A stretch of 21,150 nucleotides of DNA, from contig JAQBUV010000044.1 of the NCBI GenBank assembly GCA_027623815.1, positions 1 through 21,150 of the forward strand. Direction: 5' to 3'. The stretch is from Casp-Chloro-G3 sp002816715 (GTDB lineage: Bacteria > Chloroflexota > Dehalococcoidia > Lucifugimonadales > UBA3495). Under the pieces are notes generated by a model. It was not told the origin of the DNA. It made no database searches and saw nothing but the letters and a program-made list of their open reading frames with translations. The stretch's first letter is position 1. Each line of letters opens with the position of its first letter. The position numbers and the translations under genes are program-made. Below are positions 16,795-21,150 of this stretch, one piece after another.

Positions 16795-18345
16795 CTACCT
16801 GCCCTCCCGAATCCAGTCTGCCACCCGCTCGGCGATCATGATGGTGGTTGCATTGGTGTTGGCCCGGATCACATCAGGCATCACCGAGGCGTCCACCACC
16901 CGCAGGTTTTCCAGACCATAAACATGGCAATACTGGTCAACCACCGCCAGGTTGTCGTTGGCTGGCCCCATTTTGCAGGTGCCCGACGAGTGGTGCTGAG
17001 TGTAGGCGTTCCGCAGCAGCCAGTTGTCCAGAGTTTCCTCAGAGGCCAGATCATCGTCGGTGGGATTCAAGCGCTCGGCGATAATGTCTTTGAACACCGG
17101 ATGATCGGCCAGGCGGATACCCAAGCGCACCGCATCCCGCATCCGCTCCCGGTCGGTAGGGTCTGACAAGTAGTCGTAGTTAAGCTCCGGCTGTACGTGG
17201 GGGTCAGCCGATGCCAATCTCAGCCGCCCGGCGGTGGTGGCGTTCTGTAAAGCGGCGCTGAAGCCGAAGTGAAAATCATCGGTCTCAATATTCACGCTGG
17301 CCGGACGGTGCTCGCTGGTCATCAATATCGGGCTGACCTGGATGTCGGCTCGGGTTCTGGAGGTGGCTGGACTGTAGCGCAGGCCCACCTGGATGCTGGG
17401 CGCGGAGGCCGGGGGCGGATCGCCGATCCCACGAAACAGAGTGAACACCGCCGGATGGTCCCGAAGGTTCTCGCCAACACCAGGCAGATCATGGACAATG
17501 GGTATCCCCAAGCCCTGGATATGCTGGGCGGGGCCGACTCCCGAGAGCATCAGCACCTGCGGCGATGCGATGGCCCCGCTGCTGATAATTATCTGCTCGC
17601 CCTCTACAATAAAAGTCTGGCCGCCGCTCTCGGCCTGCACGCCCACTGCCCGCTTACCTTCAAACAAGACCCGATGGACAGTAACATCCCCCCGGCAGGT
17701 CAGGTTCATCCGGTGTCGGCTGGGGTTCAAGTAGGTCAGAGCCGTACTCATGCGCACGCCGTCAATGTTGTTCAGAGGACGGATTGCGATGCCGTCTGAG
17801 TCCGGGTGGTTCTGGTCCGGGTCCTGGGGGAATCCCAGTGCAACACAGGCATCGTAAAAGGCCGACGATGTGGGCATCAACTCCTGACGTTTGAATCGGC
17901 GCACCGGTATCGGCCCGTCATTGCCGTGGAAGTCGCCGCCCGGGAAATCCAGGTCGTTCTCCAGCTTGCGAAAATAGGGCAAAACACTGGTGAAGGCCCA
18001 TTCGTCATTGCCCCAAGTGGCCCAATTGTCGTAGTCTTCGGGCACACCGCGAAACAACACCTGGCCGTTGATTGCGCTGGAACCGCCGGTGGCCCGACCT
18101 CGGGGAATCTGGATGAGATCCGGCTGCAATGGCGTCGCGGTGGCAGTGTAACCCCAGTTGTGGTCGCCATAGGCCGATCGCCACACATTGTAGCCATCCT
18201 TCAGGTCAATGGGCAGTTGATCGAAGTCGGGGTAGTCGGGCCCCGCTTCCAAAAGCAGCACCGTCTTGTCGCTGTCTTCGGTCAGCCGGTTGGCGAGCAC
18301 GCAGCCAGCGGAACCGGCGCCGATGATTATGTAATCGTACTTCAC
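16795..18345 (-). CDS. GMC-family FAD-dependent oxidoreductase (choline/alcohol dehydrogenase type)
   Basis: GMC enzymes oxidise alcohols with FAD: choline, alkan-1-ol, glucose or polyethylene glycol type substrates. The 516-residue protein has the ADP-binding GAGSAG (9-14) after a short beta strand, then LLLEAG, signature 1 GRATGGSSAINGQVLFRG (83-100), signature 2 GAIASPQVLMLSGVGP (257-272), and the C-terminal catalytic region with HHSSGTCKMG (His452) and RVVDASVMP...NTNATTIMIAE, where Asn496/498 occupies the second active-site position. No signal peptide or membrane segment is visible, so it should be cytoplasmic. Similarity is of the choline/alkanol dehydrogenase branch, but the substrate cannot be assigned. 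GTG 18345 has GGAGGG 6-7 nt upstream. It heads the leftward group with fumC and is divergent from the riboswitch-bluB unit. Confidence 0.92.
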   Translation of the reverse strand: MKYDYIIIGAGSAGCVLANRLTEDSDKTVLLLEAGPDYPDFDQLPIDLKDGYNVWRSAYGDHNWGYTATATPLQPDLIQIPRGRATGGSSAINGQVLFRGVPEDYDNWATWGNDEWAFTSVLPYFRKLENDLDFPGGDFHGNDGPIPVRRFKRQELMPTSSAFYDACVALGFPQDPDQNHPDSDGIAIRPLNNIDGVRMSTALTYLNPSRHRMNLTCRGDVTVHRVLFEGKRAVGVQAESGGQTFIVEGEQIIISSGAIASPQVLMLSGVGPAQHIQGLGIPIVHDLPGVGENLRDHPAVFTLFRGIGDPPPASAPSIQVGLRYSPATSRTRADIQVSPILMTSEHRPASVNIETDDFHFGFSAALQNATTAGRLRLASADPHVQPELNYDYLSDPTDRERMRDAVRLGIRLADHPVFKDIIAERLNPTDDDLASEETLDNWLLRNAYTQHHSSGTCKMGPANDNLAVVDQYCHVYGLENLRVVDASVMPDVIRANTNATTIMIAERVADWIREGR

Positions 18346-18427
18346 TGAATTTCCCTCCTAGTTCGGTCCAATTAATGCCAAACCTAACCAACGCCCTATA
18401 GCTGTGAGCGAATCGGTTGCACCACAT

Positions 18428-18455
18428 ATTGCCATCCCGCCGAGCCTTTGGCAAT
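18428..18455. repeat. Inverted repeat ATTGCCA-N14-TGGCAAT
   Basis: A perfect 7-bp inverted repeat in the divergent region between the GMC oxidoreductase gene (start 18345) and the riboswitch (18584). Size and position suit a dimeric regulator's operator, but no regulator gene is nearby. No other landmarks are evident between 18361 and 18534. Confidence 0.35.
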
Positions 18456-18534
18456 TTCTTGGCCCCGAACCGACCCTGCCCGGTGGAAATGCTCGGCATA
18501 TGTGGGGTAGACCCGGCTGATGGCATACCGGCTA

Positions 18535-18563
18535 TTGACCCGCCAGCGGCCCGGTGGTAGTCT
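18535..18563 (+). promoter_or_regulatory. Candidate promoter of the bluB riboswitch transcript
   Basis: TTGACC (18535-18540) lies 17 bp before TAGTCT (18558-18563). The -10 match is modest (three of six), but initiation near 18570 would start the RNA just before the riboswitch P1 stem at 18584. Confidence 0.4.
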
Positions 18564-18583
18564 AGCCTCGGAAACAGAATAGC

Positions 18584-18744
18584 GCGTGGTGCCCCGGCAA
18601 CGGGGAGAATAGGGAATCCGGTGCAACTCCGGAACGGGCCCGTCACTGTGAGTGGGGAGCCATCCGACGGCGCAAGCGGCCACTGTCTTAGGACGGGAAG
18701 GCGTCGGTGGGGCGATGATCCATCAGTCAGGAGACCTGCCACGC
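18584..18744 (+). ncRNA. Cobalamin (B12) riboswitch aptamer
   Basis: This leader RNA binds adenosylcobalamin or a related corrinoid and shuts off the downstream gene. P1 pairs GCGTGG (18584-18589) with CCACGC (18739-18744). Between them are the conserved elements in order: AATAGGGAATCCGG, GTGCAACTCCGG (P5 hairpin, loop TGCAACT), GGGCCCGTCACTGT, GGGGAGC, CCACTG, GGGAAGGCG, GCGATGATCC and the B12 box AGTCAGGAGACCTGCC (18725-18740). The full set is present, so this is a complete aptamer. It is followed by a multi-hairpin expression platform and bluB. Confidence 0.97.
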
Positions 18745-18776
18745 AGAAACCCCGTTGCGCCACTCATGTGCGGAAG

Positions 18777-18810
18777 CAGCGGGTGCAAATCCGCTTCGTG
18801 GATTAAGCGG
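18777..18810 (+). other. Alternative hairpins of the riboswitch expression platform
   Basis: AGCGG (18778-18782) can pair with CCGCT (18791-18795), enclosing loop GTGCAAAT. Alternatively CCGCTT (18791-18796) pairs with AAGCGG (18805-18810). The two stems are mutually exclusive. The GTGCAAAT loop echoes the P5 loop TGCAACT and shares the self-complementary TGCA, so a P13-like kissing partner is possible; this is inference. Confidence 0.45.
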
Positions 18811-18829
18811 GCAGTTGTGTTAGGATTCT

Positions 18830-18858
18830 AGCCCCTGTCTGGCAAAGGCGGGGGCTTT
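18830..18858 (+). terminator. Riboswitch-linked intrinsic terminator before bluB
   Basis: AGCCCC-TGTC (18830-18839) pairs with GGCG-GGGGCT (18847-18856) as a 10-bp stem with two G.U pairs and a TGGCAAA loop, followed by TTTCATTATT. It ends 18 nt before the bluB ATG, so ligand-dependent termination is the probable output; GGGC at 18809-18812 could pair with GCCC at 18831-18834 as an antiterminator. The hairpin also lies close to the bluB Shine-Dalgarno (GGGG, about 18866). Confidence 0.7.
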
Positions 18859-18876
18859 CATTATTGGGGCAAAAGA

Positions 18877-19638
18877 ATGGAACGTTCACTAACGCAGAAC
18901 ACCTTAAATTCCTCAGACTTTAGCGAGTTCGAAAGGAATGCCGTCTACCGCACCATCAAATCCCGGCGGGACATCCGGCATTTCCGATCTGACCCCATAC
19001 CAAATGAAGCTCTGGCCCGGATTATCCAGGCAGCGCACCACGGGCCTTCGGTGGGGTTTATGCAGCCCTGGGATTTTGTGCTGATTCGGGATATGTCGAT
19101 CAGACAGGAGGTGCAGAAGCTTTTCCTGCGGGAGCGGGATGCCGCCGCCTGCTTCTTCGACGAACCCCGCCGCTCGCAATACTTGTCACTCAAGCTGGAA
19201 GGGATTTTAGAGTCGTCAATTAACCTGTGTGTCACCTGCGACCCGACTCGGGGCGATGTGGTGTTGGGCCGAAACGCCATTCCGGAAACCGACATTTATT
19301 CGACCTGCTGCGCGGTGGAGAATCTATGGCTGGCCGCTCGCAGTGAGGGCATTGGTGTTGGTTGGGTCAGCATTTTGAAGCTCCCCCAACTTCGCAAACT
19401 TCTGGGGATTCCAGCCCATGTAGTGCCGGTAGCCTATCTCTGCCTGGGCTACCCGGTGGAGTTTCAAGACCGACCACTGTTGGAGGCCGTGGGTTGGCGG
19501 CAGCGGCTTCCCCTTGAGGAGTTACTGCACTTCGACAACTGGCAGGAAAAGTCACCGGGTGATAACGCCTGGCCAGGGCTGGATCAAGCGCTGAAGCTGG
19601 AGTCCGCCGACTATAAAAGCGATCCAACTGGCAAGTAG
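18877..19638 (+). CDS. bluB: 5,6-dimethylbenzimidazole synthase
   Basis: BluB is an aerobic nitroreductase-fold enzyme that cannibalises FMN with O2 to make 5,6-dimethylbenzimidazole, the lower ligand of B12. The 253-residue protein has the nitroreductase fold with RRDIRHF (30-36; Asp32 is in the position of a residue known to matter in S. meliloti BluB), AAHHGPSVGFMQPWDF (52-67), the LKLEGILESSINLCVTC block (105-121), VVLGR and TDIYSTCCAVENLWLAARSEGIGVGWVSI (138-166, with Ser165 near the known catalytic serine). An extra N-terminal about 20 and C-terminal about 30 residues are unremarkable. ATG 18877 has GGGG about 8 nt upstream. Control by the B12 riboswitch just upstream is expected; no cobalamin synthesis or transport gene accompanies it here, so the cell may finish or remodel salvaged corrinoids. 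Confidence 0.96.
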   Translation: MERSLTQNTLNSSDFSEFERNAVYRTIKSRRDIRHFRSDPIPNEALARIIQAAHHGPSVGFMQPWDFVLIRDMSIRQEVQKLFLRERDAAACFFDEPRRSQYLSLKLEGILESSINLCVTCDPTRGDVVLGRNAIPETDIYSTCCAVENLWLAARSEGIGVGWVSILKLPQLRKLLGIPAHVVPVAYLCLGYPVEFQDRPLLEAVGWRQRLPLEELLHFDNWQEKSPGDNAWPGLDQALKLESADYKSDPTGK

Positions 19639-19685
19639 CCAAAGTTCGTGAATTAGGCATTGCCGATCTCAGCTAATCCGAATCC

Positions 19686-19707
19686 GGGCTATGCTAGAAT
19701 ATAGCCC
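19686..19707. repeat. Inverted repeat GGGCTAT-N8-ATAGCCC
   Basis: A perfect 7-bp dyad in the 95-nt gap between bluB and the 140-residue gene, 26 nt before its ATG. The loop holds TAGAAT, a -10-like hexamer, without a good -35. It may be a weak terminator of bluB, an operator or an mRNA hairpin; short T content makes a terminator less convincing. Confidence 0.4.
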
Positions 19708-19733
19708 TTGAGAACTCTGGCCGGAAGGGAAAT

Positions 19734-20156
19734 ATGCCAGACCAGACAACAACCAGCAAAATCCAACGGTACCGCAGCCAAAGCCTGAGGCTCTTGGACA
19801 GCGCCTTTGGCGAAATGCGCAGCGGACGGTGGATGCGGTCTGAGGAGTTGATCTGGGGCAGCCTGACTCTAGCGGTAAAGGGCGTGGCCCTGAGCCGGGG
19901 GGAAGAAGTCGAGGGAGACGAAGCAGTGCGCTTGTACGCGGCCCGTCTCGGTCAAGAACACCGCGACCGGCGGATTCGGGAAGCCTTCACCCAACTATCT
20001 GCCTTTTCTGCGACCGTAGACCAGGTTCGGGAATCACGGTCGCGGGTGGACTATCTGTTCTTGCAGCTTGACGACGTCAGCGCGGCCGTTGAGAAGTTGT
20101 GGGAACTGGCGTCAGCCAACACTAGCGATAGCCTCCCCATTCCAGAAGCACCCTGA
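19734..20156 (+). CDS. Small all-helical protein, PaREP1/HEPN-like (hypothetical)
   Basis: The 140-residue product looks entirely helical, with a central stretch ELIWGSLTLAVKGVALSRG (about 38-56) and a second helix with SAFSATVDQVRES (about 89-102), then DYLFLQLDDVSAAVEKLWEL near the C-terminus. The pattern of helix, (W/Y)G-x-x-A-x-A-x-K-A and paired helices resembles PaREP1/HEPN-type proteins, which often sit in RNA-binding or toxin-antitoxin contexts, but key HEPN RNase motif (R-x4-6-H) is not evident. I treat the family call as tentative. It starts at ATG 19734 with AAGGGA upstream and ends 4 nt before mtaB, so the two are probably cotranscribed. Confidence 0.6.
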   Translation: MPDQTTTSKIQRYRSQSLRLLDSAFGEMRSGRWMRSEELIWGSLTLAVKGVALSRGEEVEGDEAVRLYAARLGQEHRDRRIREAFTQLSAFSATVDQVRESRSRVDYLFLQLDDVSAAVEKLWELASANTSDSLPIPEAP

Positions 20157-20160
20157 CGGC

Positions 20161-21150
20161 ATGACCGCTAGGCCCTCCAACATACCGGCCAACATACCAG
20201 GGAACGCGCCATCCGTAGCGATCCACACTCACGGCTGCAAGCTCAACCAGGCCGACAGCAGTCAGTTGGCGCGTCAGTTTTTGGCAGCAGGCTACCAAGT
20301 GGTGGACTCAGCCGCCGACGCGGACGTTTTTGTCCTGAATACCTGCACCATAACCGCCACCGCCGATGCCAAGGCCCGCCAGGCGCTGCGGACGGCCCAC
20401 CGCAAAAATCCCAATGCCATTATCGTCGCCACCGGGTGCTACTCCCAGCGGGCGGCGCAGGAACTCAACCAGTTGGATGCCGTATCGCTGGTGGTAGGGA
20501 ACACTGAAAAACATGAGCTGGTGTCCCTGGTATCCGCCATCGGGCAGGCCAAACATCTGCCAGCCAGCGACTTTACTGTCCCAGTCTCACAGACTCCCCA
20601 GGTCTTAACAACTCCTGATCAGCGAAGATCATCCAGCCGGAATATTGGCCGCCTGCGGGCGATGATCAAAATCCAGGAAGGCTGTGATCAGGTCTGCGCT
20701 TACTGCATTGTGCCCAAAGTCCGAGGCCGGGAGCGCAGCATCACCGCTGAATCTCTGATTGAGCAGGTCAACCAGCACCTAGCCGAAGGCGGCAAAGAGG
20801 TCGTCTTGACCGGCACCCAATTGGGCACCTACGGATTTGACCTGCCCGCAACCAACCTCACCAATCTGCTCAAGCGGCTGCTGGACGAAACGCCGGTGAC
20901 CAGACTCCGGGTGTCGTCCTTGCAGGCGCAGGAAATCACTCCTGACCTCCTGACCTTGTGGGACGACCATCGACTCTGTCCCCACTTCCATGTTCCGCTG
21001 CAAAACGGCTGCGACAGTATTCTTAAAGCCATGCGTCGACGCTATGACACCGCTCAGTTTGCCCGAACCGTCTGGCTAATTCGCCAGACCGTGCCCGCTT
21101 CAGCAATCACCACGGATATGATGGTTGGCTTTCCCGGGGAAGGAGAGGCC
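20161..21150 (+). CDS. mtaB: MtaB-type tRNA t6A37 methylthiotransferase, truncated by window end
   Basis: MtaB adds a methylthio group to N6-threonylcarbamoyladenosine at tRNA position 37, using two iron-sulfur clusters and S-adenosylmethionine. The first 330 residues are visible (family length about 430). The N-terminal domain has the three cluster cysteines Cys26 (THGCKLNQADS), Cys62 (LNTCTITATAD) and Cys93 (ATGCYSQR); the radical SAM motif is Cys175, 179 and 182 (EGCDQVCAYCIVP), followed by VRGRERS, VVLTGTQLGTYG, HFHVPLQNG and DMMVGFPGE. The HGCKLNQ and TCTIT motifs distinguish MtaB from MiaB and RimO. ATG 20161 lies 4 nt after the preceding gene's stop. The 3' end lies outside the window. 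Confidence 0.93.
   Translation, partial: MTARPSNIPANIPGNAPSVAIHTHGCKLNQADSSQLARQFLAAGYQVVDSAADADVFVLNTCTITATADAKARQALRTAHRKNPNAIIVATGCYSQRAAQELNQLDAVSLVVGNTEKHELVSLVSAIGQAKHLPASDFTVPVSQTPQVLTTPDQRRSSSRNIGRLRAMIKIQEGCDQVCAYCIVPKVRGRERSITAESLIEQVNQHLAEGGKEVVLTGTQLGTYGFDLPATNLTNLLKRLLDETPVTRLRVSSLQAQEITPDLLTLWDDHRLCPHFHVPLQNGCDSILKAMRRRYDTAQFARTVWLIRQTVPASAITTDMMVGFPGEGEA

Noticed and set aside
18206..18763. 185-codon minus-strand ORF across the riboswitch
   Set aside because: Runs antisense through the cobalamin riboswitch and into the GMC gene in another frame; no ribosome-binding site.

Overview
This window reads as a moderately GC-rich bacterial chromosome segment with housekeeping content and no sign of phage, transposon or CRISPR. 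The combination of a zinc-finger-less DnaJ directly followed by an HspR-type MerR repressor and a ClpC-like AAA+ unfoldase, an rpoBC pair with its own promoter, and a B12-riboswitch-controlled bluB suggests Chloroflexota (Dehalococcoidia or SAR202-like). This is an inference from gene set and protein style, not a phylogeny. TAA, TAG and TGA all end intact genes, so the standard bacterial code applies.

Left part (1-4932): a minus-strand tRNA-Asn with its own promoter, then a heat-shock/proteostasis locus. hsp20 points left; dnaJ-hspR and the clpC-like gene point right. All three heat-shock promoters carry a TTGA...TCAA dyad at the -35 element with slightly different spacing. These are candidate operators for the HspR encoded in the middle of the cluster, a plausible autoregulated chaperone/protease regulon. 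The clpC-like gene has a near-perfect Shine-Dalgarno and ATG, but an in-frame TAA at codon 7.

Middle part (4897-14502, minus strand): a near-consensus sigma70 promoter drives rpoB and rpoC (one-base stop/start overlap), followed closely by pyrD (class 1B dihydroorotate dehydrogenase) and a small predicted membrane protein, ending at a 16-bp hairpin shared with the convergent clpC gene. The small membrane ORF also has an in-frame TAA shortly after a strong Shine-Dalgarno and ATG.

Right part (14503-21150): a non-coding stretch of about 350 bp with a TTGGTA/TTGGTG hexamer array, then a leftward group of a GMC-family FAD oxidoreductase, fumarase C and a Nudix hydrolase that overlaps the end of fumC. 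Divergent from the oxidoreductase is a full cobalamin riboswitch with a terminator-type expression platform, followed by bluB (lower-ligand synthesis for B12). A small PaREP1/HEPN-like protein and a 3'-truncated mtaB (tRNA t6A37 methylthiotransferase) close the window.

The most notable points are the two start-proximal in-frame TAA codons, the variable-spacing HspR-like operators, the rpoBC-pyrD linkage and the multi-hairpin expression platform of the bluB riboswitch. I did not find a clearly novel multi-gene system.
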